From NCBI GenBank assembly GCA_009602725.1, contig WELB01000045.1:259291-301504 (forward strand): a DNA stretch of 42,214 nucleotides, given 5' to 3'. Below the pieces are notes generated by a model. That model was not told where the DNA came from. It was given only the letters and a program-made list of their open reading frames with translations, and ran no database searches. This stretch comes from Spirogloea muscicola. Its lineage: Eukaryota; Streptophyta; Zygnematophyceae; Spirogloeales; Spirogloeaceae. Of the stretch, positions 11,640-22,902 are shown one piece after another. Every line of letters starts with the position of its first letter. Position 1 is the stretch's first letter. A program made the position numbers and the translations under genes.

Positions 11640-11925
11640 CCTGCCCCCGGAACCTCAAACCCCCGTCCCGGGGGCTGCAGACCCAGCGTCATCAATGGCG
11701 TCAGCGTCACTTGGCGCCACCCCCGTGCCTCGTCGGCGTCAGGCTGTTGGATGCCACGTGGCGGCCCGGGAGAGCCACCGGCTACCACTTCGTGCGCGCG
11801 CCCGCCGCGTGGCCATGACGGCGGGTTAGCGGGATGCGCGCCGGTAAGCCCACGGCGCGCGCCCCGGAGCACGGGCCCGGGCCTTACCGGCGGGCCGTCA
11901 CCGCTATCTTGCAGGTAAGCCGAGG
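11640..11925. mobile_element. ~265-bp dispersed repeat, copy 1 (retroelement fragment?)
   Basis: The segment from CCCGCCGCGTGGCCATGACG through GGCGGGCCGTCACCGCTATCTTGCAGGTAAG recurs at about 31,045-31,300. Identity is high from 11,800 to 11,925 and weaker but still visible (GTCAGCGTCA, CACGTGGCGG) from 11,640 to 11,800. Both copies translate on the minus strand to SAYLQDSGDGPPV. Copy 2 abuts, in the same orientation, the retroelement remnant at 30,481-31,008, so both are read as pieces of one mobile-element family. It lies about 220 bp upstream of the NOC2 start codon. Confidence 0.6.
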
Positions 11926-14900
11926 GTGATTCCACTACGTCCACAGCCAAACTCTCAAAAGTTTGACTAGGTGCTTCTGAAGCAGCTACATTGCGCAGTT
12001 TCCTGGTTGCACTGTTACGTTGTTGGTTTGTGATGTTTTGACAAGCTGTAAAAAAGTACTGGCCGTATGCAATAAGAAGGTATTTACTGCGTGTGCAAGT
12101 CTCCAGCAAACAAGTCTCGGTGGTCGCCCTTGCCAAGCCCCAATCCTGTTCTACAATGTCGATTTGCTGGCCACGTGGTCATGCTTGGTCTTCATTTCAC
12201 CTTGCAGAGCACCTCAAGTCGCTACAAACATACAAGCACTGGACAATGCGCATGCTCAAAACCAACTTGCCGATGGCACGTGTAGAAATGATGATTGCAA
12301 ATAATCAGACAAGCTCGTCTTGGCACACTGTCTAGCTTTTCATTCATGAGCTGGAACAGTTCCCTTCTCAATTGACAGAAGCTGCAACTGGAAGGGGAGA
12401 TGCCATGCCATGGGCTCTACAGGGCATTGGTGAAGAGATGGAGGCTATTTTGAGATTTTGCCTTCCGTACCCTGCGTCCAAAATACCTCAACCGTCAAAC
12501 CAGCCGGTTTCTTGGTGATATTGAATCTGGGACGGCGACCAGACGGCATCCCAATGGAACCTGCAGGCAAAGGCACGGCAGAAGTACCGAAGGCAGCTGC
12601 TTCAAGAAGAACCAGAGATTGAGGCGAAGCTATCCAAACATATAGTTTCTTCATTAGATGTACATAGTTATTTACATCTTGCACGTATCCTACTGTTGCA
12701 TTCGCTTACTGCTTTGCCTTGGTGATGCAAGGTGTGCGTGCATCACGTCGTTGCAAGGTGGTGATCTCATTTTATGTGAAAATCCTCGAAGCGGGACTTG
12801 GATGGTGTGTTCTCCTATTCAATTCAGCTTCCTGGGCAATCTTCAGAAACACCTCCTCCAAGGTTGTAAGAGATAGCTGACAGTCAGTCACACCCAATGT
12901 AACTAACCTCTCCTGCAGGGTTGCGAAGTAGCCCTGCACAGTGGAGAAGAAGGCATCTCTTGGTCAGAGCATGTGATAAAACCAGCTTGACAAGGTCTTC
13001 GACGCCAGCCACAACACCAAGGGAAAGGGTAACTCAGCCTGATCTAGCCACACGGTCAAAACTCAGGGCAAACCGGGTTACAAGACCAGTGGGGAATGCA
13101 ACCATTCACCTCACATGCGATCTTGGGTTTTGGAAGACAAGTGTTTATCAGGGACCGATGGCTGTGAAAGGCCAACCCAAACGAGAGTGGACAATGTCTG
13201 AAGGGGCTGGAACGTCATTCGCGAGTTCGCAAGGATGTGAGAGGCCGGGGGCCTGGGCTCCTTCTCCCACCTTCGGACCCCTTCTGGCCCCTTCAGACCG
13301 TTGTACACTTATTGTTGGGCATGCCTTTCAAAGACATGGTCCCCCGATTGAGATGGTTTGAATTTGTTGGCGTTGTGCCATTTGGCCCCACTCACTGCCT
13401 TGAGTTTACATTACCGCACGCTTGGCTTGGTGATATGGACGCCCTTACACAAGCAGATCTTAGACGTTAGAGGTCTCTCTACGGAATCATGCCAGCCTGA
13501 TGCAGCTGTTGCTTAAGGCTAACTCTGCTGAATCACGAGGTGGATCCATGCCAACAGCCATGATTCCTGATGGTCGACCACCGTTGTCAGGAGCGCAGCA
13601 GCTTCAAAGCGAGGTCAGATTGATACCCTTACCCTTACATGTCCTGCTAGAAATTGCAGGTACTATACCACTACGATGGGATTGCTCAATTTCGGGTGGA
13701 AGAGAGAATGTCGACTATTGTAACGAAGTCCTGACGTTTACATTCATTGGTGCTGCACGTGGTTGCTGAAGGAATGGCTCGCTGCAAGAGCTTCGTGCAC
13801 TGCTTCGGAGACCACTACTTTCGTCCAAGGTTGTTGAACTCGCATGTTGAGCTCGCATGGTAGCCGCTGCTTGGTCAGCTGCATTGCTCTCCTCTGCTAG
13901 CGCCGTCCTGCTCCTACGTGAGCTACTTCCCTAAAGCTGGCCAACTTCCTATAATCACAGTTGTGGAGAGGTCTCTCCTCTTTTGCTAGTGCCTTCTTTT
14001 CCTGACATTCATGATATCAGGGCATCACAAACCAAATCCAAAAATGGCCTGAAGGTCGAGCCACCTCTGTGTCTCTGCCTGTCGGCGTCCTAGTAGCGGC
14101 AACCTCTCTTGGACATTGAGTGTTCTTTGCAGGCCGCAGCTATTCGAAGCCATTCTCTATATGAAATTAGTTGGTGCTCTGTTTCACTGAAGCCCCATTC
14201 AGCAGTGTGCTGCTCGTCCAGCTGTCCATTCTTTGGAGGGCGCCGCAGTACTGCCCGTAGTTGACACGAAGCATCTGATATTGTCACTGAAATGAGCTAA
14301 TTATTTGTTCCTTGGCAGCGCATGCCCATATCCGTTGCACGGCTTGTTTGCAACGATGTTACATGGTCAGGACGTCCAAACCCTAAGAAAGAGTGCTTGA
14401 CAGATGGTTGCAGATGCTAGTCATCTAACCAGGCGGGGCGTTACAGAAGTATCTGTGTGTTCTTGCACAAGAGAAAAGACTGCTACCGCAGTCGTGGTGC
14501 AACATGGCCTGGAGTTGGTGTGGGTGATGATGACAGCAGGTCGACCTTTGTAAGATTGCCGATGTTGAAAGAACGTGTTACTTGCAGGAGTTAGCTCAAT
14601 GCGCCGAAGTGTGCCCCTTTGAGAGACTGCATACTGGGGAGCTGGTAAGCATAACGGCAGTCGTAAATTTGTAGTGAAAGCTGAAATTGCATGGTAGAGA
14701 GCTTCAGGTGCAAAGAAGGTCACTGTCGCGAGAAGATTTATACAAAGTGATAGTAGTCGATGGTAACTTGTAGATGGAACAATCGTATGTGCAATGTGCC
14801 TTGTCACAAATTTAGTAGACATTTGTGATTTCTGTTGCTCGAATTGTTGAAGTACGAAGAATGTGTTAGTAGTTGCTTGTACAATTGTCTGATTAATGTC

Positions 14901-15207
14901 AGTGGAATTATTATCAGGTACTCTCTTGCATGCTCCAAAAGTCGATACACAGTCGATACACACTGTCAACATTTGTGCTTTTCCGTATAGTAAATAAGCC
15001 ATAAAGCCAACTTTTGCTTGCATTGTCATGGAACTTTCACTTAGTGCTTAAACCCTTGCATACTGAAAATGAGTACTCCAGTTTAATAGCACTTCCGAGG
15101 ACTGGGCTCCTATCAGCATTGGGCTTCGACAACAGACCCTTCCTAAAGAGGCACGCCAATTGAAGTGCAAGAGTATGTCTGTACACGTAGCTTTCACCTC
15201 CCAGTGC
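11926..15207. other. Intergenic DNA between NOC2 and the lipoxygenase; no supported gene
   Basis: More AT-rich than its flanks. It holds one copy of the dispersed hairpin repeat (13,160-13,200) and a 202-codon open frame on the minus strand (14421-15029) just downstream of the lipoxygenase stop. That frame has no recognisable domain, is low in charged clusters, and overlaps the expected 3' UTR of the lipoxygenase, so it is not called as a gene. Other frames (12445-12684 minus, 12921-13361 plus) are short and unrecognised. Confidence 0.5.
13160..13200 (-). repeat. Copy of the dispersed hairpin repeat
   Basis: GGCTGTGAAAGGCCAACCCA followed by AACGAGAGTGGACAATGTCTG. It is a close relative of the reverse complement of 22,719-22,752 (TTGTCCATTCCTTTGGGCC then GGCCTTTCACAGCC). 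The two copies differ inside the pairing core while the flanking GTGGACAA/TTGTCCAT word is kept. Confidence 0.65.
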
Positions 15208-18200
15208 TCAGATGGAGACGCTATTGCAGAGACCTTCAATAGCCTCGCCTTTGTGGTTATAGCGCTTCCTTGGAAGCATGTACGGGTATGCCACACTGCC
15301 TGCATCTATGCGTTTCCTGTGGAGACAGCAAAGAGCGTATACGAGTATCATCATATAGACTCCAAGTTCGTCACACTGGTTGACAGATTCTGATATGCCA
15401 AGAACAATGTATCGTTGTCGACACTAGCTTTTGCATGTACACACAGGGATGTTAGACACACCAGTGCACCCCACACACTACATTAGAAAGTTTCTGTCTG
15501 TGAGCTGGTGATTATGAATGGACCCCCCCTCTGTACTACTAAGCTTTTCTGGTCGAGCAATGATAAGCATCGTAAGCACTGGCCTTTTGATGATAGTGGA
15601 GCTGACCTGTTACGCTGCTCAAGCTCATATTGCACGTCAAGCATGGTACGTCTGAACTTCTTATGAAGAGCTGCATAGTAGGCGCCAGGACACATGGAAA
15701 CGCAAGAATAGAGTGGTAAGCCCCTGAGCTGAGATGTATAAGCGTGGCAGTGGAGCCAGTCAATGAGGCATGCACCAATCAAAGCAGCCAACCAATCTAT
15801 CAAGCCACCACTCAACCAGTCGAGCATCCTATCGGAGTGCTTACTTGCAATAAGAGCAGGGCCAGGGGGTAGAAACAAAGAGAGACACATGTGGTGTATG
15901 TTCAGGTACATTGCGTAGGAAGTATTGGGCCATGGGTGAGGGGAAAGAGGTGTACATAGAGCAATTACTTTTCACCAGGAAGCCTCCCAATCGAGCACTT
16001 GTGAGAAGGTAATTGACACTGGAAGAAGGGGTTTGGAAGGTGCAGGTAATCTAGTAAGCAGGGTTGGCTCAAGGAGAATGGAGGGTTCTCACCCTGCGCC
16101 GCTGGCTCAACAGCCCACTCGTGAGCATGGGGGTTCTCCAGAGGATCATCTCCCAAGTACACCTCCTCCGGTGACCTGCCAACCAGAGACTGCATAGTAG
16201 AAATGGCGAGCCCAGAAGATTGAGGGTCAGTTATTGTGCATTTGGTCTACATCCCGAGTCAAGCAGCTGGGGTGGAGCTAGTCAAGCAGCTGAGGTGGAG
16301 CTGTCTCTCAAAGAGCCAACTTCATATTTGGTGTTGCATATTGTGTACCTTCACAATGGCCATGACAATGACGGTCTGAAGTGGGCGTGGCAAGGCTGCC
16401 ATGAACTCCTTCTCTCCAACTTCACCTTCGGGCATGCCAGAGCGCATCCCAGCCGGGTGGTTGGGCTGCCATCCACTGTAGTCATACTGTGCATGCCCCC
16501 AAGAGAGTGAAGTGGTCAAGGTCAAGGCTAGCAAGAGCACCAATGACCTCGTCGGCTTGCAGTGGCAAGGAAGCAGCCCTGTCAAAACGACTGCGTGCAG
16601 GCATGCTATTGGCAACACCTGAGGGAAATTGACTGCAGTATGGACGCCAGTGGGGACCCAGATCATTGTGGTTATGATCTGCACAAGGTTCTCTGCTGTC
16701 TCCAACTTTGGCCACCCGGTGATCTTGTCTGAAGGAGTCAGTCACAGCAAGTCACTTACCCACAGCAAGATGGAAGAGGAGCGCATTGGCTTGCAGTCTG
16801 GCAAAGAGCAGAACGCTTGTAATCTGCCAAATATAATGAGCTCAGTGGCCACACGCTTTGTGGTGGCTAAGTACTTGCTTGGCATGCCACTTACCAGCGT
16901 GGCCCCTTTGCACATCCTGCCAAAAGGCCTGCAGCTCGTAATCGTCGGCGATGTTCTTCTTAGCAACCGCAGGATCATTACCGTAATAGAGTGCCACATA
17001 CTCCCGGACATACGTCTCAATTGCCTGTGAGAGTGGACAGGGTCAAAGCTGCATCAGCCGCAATGATTCTCGCTCGCATCTGAACATTCGGAAGGGGCAT
17101 GCCAGCCTCGGCCAGGGTAGGGCAGCATACATGCCAAACATCCATGCCATCGTCACGGTAGGGATAGTCCTCCACATAGTCCTTCTTCAGCATCCCACGG
17201 CGCTCAAGGTCCTTAGGCAGAGCCTGTGTGTCGAAACCCCACTTCAATCCATAGAGGGCAGCAGCAGCCTGCAAGCACCGGATGGAAGACCACGCATCCA
17301 TTAGGAGGTGCAGGCGCCGTGGCTCTCAGGCCTTCTTATATCTGCACATCCTTGCTCACGTCTGCAGAAAGGTGGAGCCTCCGATGCACACCCGCATGGC
17401 GTACTGGCCAGTTGATGAAGTCCGCTCGACAATGCCAGTGGGGGTAAGGCCGAGCCCAAAGCCAGCATTGATGAGAAGACGGCGAGCCTGAGCCATTTGA
17501 TGTACAAGTAGCCAGCACGTCAGGGACTGACAGCTGTTGTGAAGCTTATGTCATTCAAGTCCCAGTATAGATGACTAGCACTTGCAGATGGCATCACTGA
17601 ATGCATGTTGCTAAATGTGCCTATTGAAGACACATTGGCTTTTGGCGAACCTCCTTGTTGATGTTCATTGTGTATCGATAGTGGGGTAGCAGCAGACGGA
17701 AGATGGGGTGGGCTTCAGCCAGCTGTCGCCTCATTGAGATATTAATGACCTGCGCACAAAACACGAGGGGTGTGCCTTGAGATTGCAGGCAGCCCATAGT
17801 CGTAAATGACTGCAACAGAGCACCGAGTCAAAAGAAGCAGTAACACTCCAGCAAACAGGCAAATAGGCTCATCGATCATGAAGCAGACACCTCAGAGCAC
17901 GCATGACAGTTGGTCCAGTGGCTATCCAGCTGATGCACACCAGAGTCCACAGATGCAACGTAGGCCTGCCATGGTGACACAAATCACTGAATCATGCTAC
18001 TTACCTGTCAAGATTACCATGTGCCAGCAATAAAGCAATATGACGCCTAGGCGCATCATTGAAGCGAGACTCCTGTGCAATCAGCTACAACCGGTGGGGT
18101 CCTTAAGAGGAAGCAGATGCAGAGGCTAAGATTGCAGCAGGCTGAGGACGAGTCCAAGCACCTTAGCCAGCAACCATTGCCACTTGCCCTTACTCCGATC

Positions 18201-21200
18201 TTTGGCATGCGTGAAGATGGGCCCTTTCTTCTCCAGCTGGATGGCAACGGGCAGGATAGACTCTGTGCTGTCGCGGTAGAAGAGGCAGCGAGCTCCATAC
18301 ATGAGGCACTCCTTCTGCTCATTCACCTGCTGGAAGAATGGCTCCAGAGCACTGTAGTCGATAATGGAGAAACGCTTGTCCCTGAATTCCGCCTCCAGGC
18401 TCTTTCCTGGGCGTAACCGGTCCGCAACATCTTCCTGCTTCAGCTGTAATGAGCCAAATAAACGGGGCAGGCTTGGTGCGGGACAAGCACCAGGGGGCAG
18501 GACATACTATTGAACAAAATTTGTCACAACAGGGTATGTCACAACAGGGATGCTAAGTGTCTTGTTGGCCAACAACAATCTGAAGCAGCGTGGGCGAGCA
18601 ACAAACTAGCGTCAATGTCTCCAATGCTACTGGTTGCATCACAGGAGCCGCCTTGGCTACAGTGAAAGCATGCGGAAGACAGTATTGCTGACCGGAAAAT
18701 CATGCGGAAGGCTGGGGCAACCAGCGATCTGGTTGGGGTGCATGCCGGCCAGGGCCTGGCGGCCATACTCATATTCATCAGTCCAGGGCCGAGGCAGATT
18801 CAGAACCAGGGGACTGGGGAACTTCACATAGTCAAACCGGCTGTTGCCGCCAAAGCCTTGAAACAGGCTTTCCTGAAGTAGCAAGGAGCAGGAGGCATCA
18901 GTCATGCACTAGGATGAGAGTACGACAGAAGTGACTGACCTCAGCACGACAGAGTGATGACGCAAGGGTGGCAGATGTGGGAGAGCATGCGAGGGAGCTA
19001 GTAGTATCACGAAGCAAGACGATCACCTGCTCTGCATTTAGCAGATTCCATGGGCGGTTGCCAATAAGGTGCAATGGGTCTGAAAGCAGGGCCTTCGAGA
19101 CCGAGACAATCTGCATATGAAACCTCAAGGTGTCTGTCAAGCAAATGTGCTGCCATAAGCTCATGCTATCAGCACAAGAAATGGCAGCATCAAGAGTCTC
19201 AAGTACGAGGGCAGGAGAGAACCTGGGCCTGGTTGAAATTCCACTGCTTGCTCAACTCAAAACGCTCGTTGATGGGTATCTCCTCTGGCTTTTGGAGCAG
19301 GGGTACACTTGCGGCAAAGCCAAGCGTTTTCTGACGCCTGCTCTTAACACACACGGAGAACGGTGTCAAGAGCACCATATGCCTGCTAAGTGAAGAAGGG
19401 CCTCTGAGAATCTCGCACTGGGGAGTGTGAGCTGCGAGTGGAAAGCGTGCACCCCGAGCACAGAGGCAAGAGGCGCTGTGGAGGACCTTGGGTAAGGCTT
19501 GGGGACTGGTCGGTAGCCGGGGGCCGATGTAATGGTGGTCCCCAAGGGCACGCTGAGATCGTCATACTGCAGGAGGACAAGGTGCAGCATTCTTGTCAGC
19601 ATGCATAGAGGCATTACCACCAAGCGGATTTGATGGCTCACTTTGACGTCAAAGCAGCGCATCCCATTCGCATGTGACTGAACGCTGAGTACATCCGCTT
19701 GAGGAGCAAGTGGGGAAGCAAGTCACCTCGGCAAAGTCATAGTCTTCCTGCGCTTTGCCGAGCTGCCATCTACGGAATGGCTTGACGACCTCAGGCGTAT
19801 CCTTGGGAAGGTAGGCCTTGGCCTCAAAGAGTGGGTGGGTGTCCCTCAACCGGATCCAGCTGTACACGGGGAAGACCTCGCCGCCCAGCTTTAGCGTGCT
19901 CACGAACCACTGCAAAGGAGGGGTGTCAACAGGGACGTTGAGGCCCCCCAGCACGGCATACAGCCTCTGCCTTTAGACCAGAGTGCATGTGAGCAGGGTC
20001 TCTCCTTATTTGTTCCCGGCCTCCCGGGCACGGGTGTTCAGATGTACGCGTGACCACCCCCCCACAGGAACCGTGCCAAGATTTAGTGTCCATAGGTCAC
20101 AGAGTAAGCCTGGAGAAAGCAACAGCAGGCAACCTGCTGTGCAGCGCAAATGAAACACGGCCTGAGTGAGAGAGGCCTGCACCTCCCCAGTGGTGAAGTG
20201 CCGGGCCAGGGGCAGCTTCTGGAAGGGCGCCTGTAGCTCAACAGGGATCCTCGAAGTCACGATGGCAAAGAAGTTGTCAACAGCACGCCCGATCAGGTTC
20301 GAGTCCTCTGGATTTGCTAGTTCCACCACCACTGGATCCTGCAGGCGACAGCAAGAACACTGTTACCCGACCTTGTCTTCGCTGGCACCTCTTTGATGGA
20401 GATTCACGCAAGCGAGCAGTCAGCACAACTTGCCAACTGTGCCCACTGGCAGAGTCACTGCTATCGAACGGAGAGCCCTTCATACCTCGAGCTCTGCCGG
20501 AAGTTTGATGGAGGCGCTAAGGACGGTGTCGGGGTCAAAGGGGCCCTTCAAGCGCAGCCAATCTGACTGGACACCATTACGGCCGGTGACGCGAATCTGC
20601 ACATGCAAACAGTGTAGGGTGAGAAGTCGACTCGCCAACTGCAGGCTCTGTGCTCCTATGGACTCTCCTGTCTCCTGTCTCCGGATCCATTTGAGCACCG
20701 AATCCACCCCTATCGCAACCCCCTCCTGGCAGGCCAGTGGCCCATTAGACATCTGCCGGCACAATGCACATTGCCTTACTGCAGCGTGCGAAGCAAGGGG
20801 CTGTACAGGTGGCCGAGCATTGCCCACATGTGCACGATAGGCCACTACACCTGGGCGTCCCGGGGCAGCCCGGCATTGGCGTATGGACCCGTCTCGATCT
20901 CGACAACCTCGGTCTTGGTGCCGCCCTTGACGGACACTTGAGCTGTCGGCAGAGTGACCTTCTCCACCGATACGGCATTGCGGACGATGAGGGTGCGCGC
21001 GAGCCTGCTGAGTCGGTCTGCCGCGGGGCTGGCCGTGCTCACATGGCACTGCGGAGTGGGAGGCGCCAGGGGGGTGAGAGAGGGCGTGAGGACGTCCGGG
21101 AGCTGGTGGCGAGCGTGGTGAGGCATTGCTGCCCGCCGGTGGCCGCGCTCGTGCGTCGTGCAGGCTGCAAGAGGCTGCCGGTGAGTCGGAGGCCGCCAAG

Positions 21201-21381
21201 AGGATGCTGGGAGGCGAGGCGGCGAGCAAGGCGGAGCAGCATGCAGCATGCAGGCGGAAGCAGCGGCCGGGGAGGCGGCAGAGACCCGGCGGAGGGCGGG
21301 GGGGAGGCGGGCGAGCGCGGCGGCGGAGGAGAGCAGCTGCGGCGGTGGCGCCGTGACGGCGGCGGCGGGGGCGGCGGCCAT
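15208..21381 (-). CDS. LOX: Plastid-type lipoxygenase (linoleate/linolenate dioxygenase)
   Basis: Adds O2 to polyunsaturated fatty acids, giving hydroperoxides, the entry to oxylipins. Nineteen exons: 21381-20851, 20596-20486, 20338-20183, 19909-19727, 19566-19487, 19337-19223, 19110-19027, 18872-18693, 18443-18162, 17965-17891, 17749-17651, 17487-17392, 17268-17131, 17024-16895, 16728-16619, 16486-16349, 16189-16093, 15670-15607, 15316-15208; 925 aa, phases all fit. An Ala/Ser/Arg-rich N-terminus looks like a plastid transit peptide. A PLAT-like domain ends at [17 protein letters not shown], followed by PYPRR and [20 protein letters not shown]. Iron ligands are all present: H590 and H595 ([11 protein letters not shown]), H783 and N787 ([10 protein letters not shown]), and C-terminal I925 (LCNSVSI). 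[12 protein letters not shown] and GWPKLET are also family hallmarks. Ala640 at the Coffa position (INAG) suggests S-hydroperoxide products. Oddities: an 8-residue insertion right after INAG, and Pro for Gly in NFPQ. Positional specificity cannot be read from sequence. Confidence 0.95.
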
Positions 21382-21418
21382 GGCGAGGGAGGCGGGCACG
21401 GTGAGGGGGCCCGTGGCG

Positions 21419-21419
21419 N
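21419..21419. other. Single ambiguous base (N)
   Basis: One N, 38 bp upstream of the lipoxygenase ATG on its coding strand, in very GC-rich DNA. It does not affect the coding model. Confidence 0.99.
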
Positions 21420-21925
21420 GAAGCCAGAGGAAGCGCTAAGAAACCAAAGCACACAAAGAAAGAAAGCAGCTACAAATTACTCAGTAACCCCTGCTAAGCA
21501 GCCGCAAATCAGAGAGGCTAGGGTCCTGGAAGTGGGTCCCCTGGACAGAGCCAGAGGCAGCAGCGAGGGCTCTCCCGGCATTGGTCCTCAGGTGGGGCGG
21601 GCACTGCTCCGAGCAGTTCCCATCGGCGCGAGACGCTGCCGATGTTCCGAAAGGGGCATCGATCGATCTGGGGACGGCGAGACTCCCATTGGCCGCCGAT
21701 CCCAAAAGGCCCGGGGGCTGTCGGGGCGGCCAGGGCACGTGCGTCGGGCTGGGGGCCTCTCCGACGATGCCCCCTCTCCGTCGGCCCCGACGCCGGGCTG
21801 GCGGGACCCGCCGCCCCCGAGAATAGCGCTTTCGGGAATAGCAAACAGCGAGTAAGGGAATAGCGGGCAGAGGCTGTCGGTAGGCTGGCTGGCTGGCCGA
21901 CGCCGCCGCCGCATACGCACCGCAT

Positions 21926-21950
21926 CCGCCGCCGCCGCCGCCGCCGCCGC
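21926..21950. repeat. (CCG)n microsatellite upstream of the lipoxygenase
   Basis: Eight uninterrupted CCG units within a CpG-rich block about 545 bp upstream of the lipoxygenase start codon. The whole of 21,382-22,050 is CG-rich and may contain the promoter and 5' UTR; no specific elements could be recognised. Confidence 0.85.
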
Positions 21951-22341
21951 AGCGAGCCCTGTGCGGCGACATGGGCGCTGCTGCGGCAGGCGGCGTCTCA
22001 GTTGCTGTGGACCATTCACCAGGAGACGGCAGCTGGGGGAGCTTCCGGGTCACGCGGCAGTGCTCATGGATGCGCACTGCCCAGCGCCCAGAATTCTGGC
22101 CTTGCCTTATAGCTCCGGCATCATGCGTCACGGTTGGCTGAAACCACTAGTAATAAAAGAATACTCTTATGGTGCTTCTATTTGGGTTGGTTTGGCTTTC
22201 TCGGTAGGTCTTTTGATCTAATTACATCATAGGCCTCCTTACGTTTGCTCACAGCATGAAGCACTCGCGCATCCCTGTAGGCCTGACTCCACACCCTTCT
22301 TGGGCTCCGTGACACTCCAAACGTGGCTGCAACAGTTCTTT

Positions 22342-22490
22342 CCACTCCTCTAGCAGCTCCAGAAGTGGACGCAGGACAGGTAGAAGAGGCCCCCTAGGCA
22401 CTTTCGATCCTCCTTCCCACCCCCGCCATCCCTCCTGCCACTGCTGCTGCCCCACTCCTCTAGCAGCTCCAGAAGCGGACGCAGGAAAGG
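22342..22490. repeat. 40-bp direct repeat pair, 110 bp apart
   Basis: CCACTCCTCTAGCAGCTCCA continuing through GAAG-GGACGCAGGA-AGG occurs at 22,342-22,380 and again at 22,452-22,490, with two or three base differences. It lies in intergenic DNA and is not clearly part of any gene. Confidence 0.85.
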
Positions 22491-22627
22491 CACAAACAAG
22501 TCAGGGCAGGCTTGGTTGGGGAGCCTGAGCACCGCTATGGAAGCTCGTGGCCTTGCTTAGGGGCGCCCAACACGCTGATGAAGGGCATGGCCCAGAGCCG
22601 AATCCTGTAGCACGCATCTAAGCCTGC

Positions 22628-22684
22628 AGACCGCTAAGGTGGCCCAAGTATGAGAGAACCATACTTGGGCCACCTTAGCGGTCT
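22628..22684. repeat. Perfect 25-bp foldback with a 7-nt loop
   Basis: Arms 22,628-22,652 (AGACCGCTAAGGTGGCCCAA then GTATG) and 22,660-22,684 are exact reverse complements, with loop AGAGAAC. Three further outer bases (TGC/GCA) pair across a one-base bulge. It stands about 35 bp before a copy of the dispersed hairpin repeat. Possible identities are a small foldback element, a small-RNA hairpin, or a by-product of an inverted duplication; nothing in the sequence decides between them. Confidence 0.9.
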
Positions 22685-22718
22685 TGCACCATACTTGCAC
22701 CATCCGGCTCCTCCAGAC

Positions 22719-22752
22719 CTTGTCCATTCCTTTGGGCCGGCCTTTCACAGCC
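22719..22752 (+). repeat. Copy of the dispersed hairpin repeat
   Basis: TTGTCCATTCCTTTGGGCC then GGCCTTTCACAGCC. It matches the reverse complement of 13,160-13,200 and, more loosely, 3,905-3,930, 30,310-30,345 and 40,318-40,355. Confidence 0.65.
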
Positions 22753-22787
22753 ACCAGTCAATCTGGCCGCGCCTTCTATTTCTGGAA

Positions 22788-22902
22788 GGGCTCGCCCATT
22801 GAGGATAGGGGCTGGAAAAAGCCAGCCCGGAAAAGAGTGAACAAAGTACGAGAAAAAGGAAGAAAGGCTCGCCCATTGAGGATAGGGGCTGGAAAAGCCA
22901 GC
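22788..22902 (-). repeat. Tandem pair of hairpin repeats
   Basis: GGCTCGCCCATTGAGGATAG followed by GGGCTGGAAAA occurs at 22,789-22,819 and again, identically, at 22,866-22,896 (77-bp offset). Each can fold: GGGCTGG pairs with CCAGCCC across an A-rich loop. The first copy continues with AAAAGAGTGAACAAAGTACG, matching the flank of the copies at 3,900 and 30,330. The same end sequence is found inverted at 25,256-25,286. Confidence 0.8.

Noticed and set aside
14421-15029. 202-codon minus-strand frame in AT-richer DNA
   Set aside because: Unrecognised, no splice context, and it lies where the lipoxygenase 3' UTR is expected. Kept only as a note.
18010-18066. A frame ([19 protein letters not shown]) first read as the lipoxygenase exon carrying the iron ligands
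   Set aside because: It lacks the H-x4-H spacing and its phase does not fit the next exon. The exon at 17,965-17,891 carries SHWTNCHA with exact phase 0 on both sides, so no loss of iron ligands is claimed.
20764-21855. Long plus-strand open frame of 363 codons
   Set aside because: It lies antisense to the lipoxygenase first exons and is Arg/Gly-rich low complexity, a shadow of GC-rich coding DNA.
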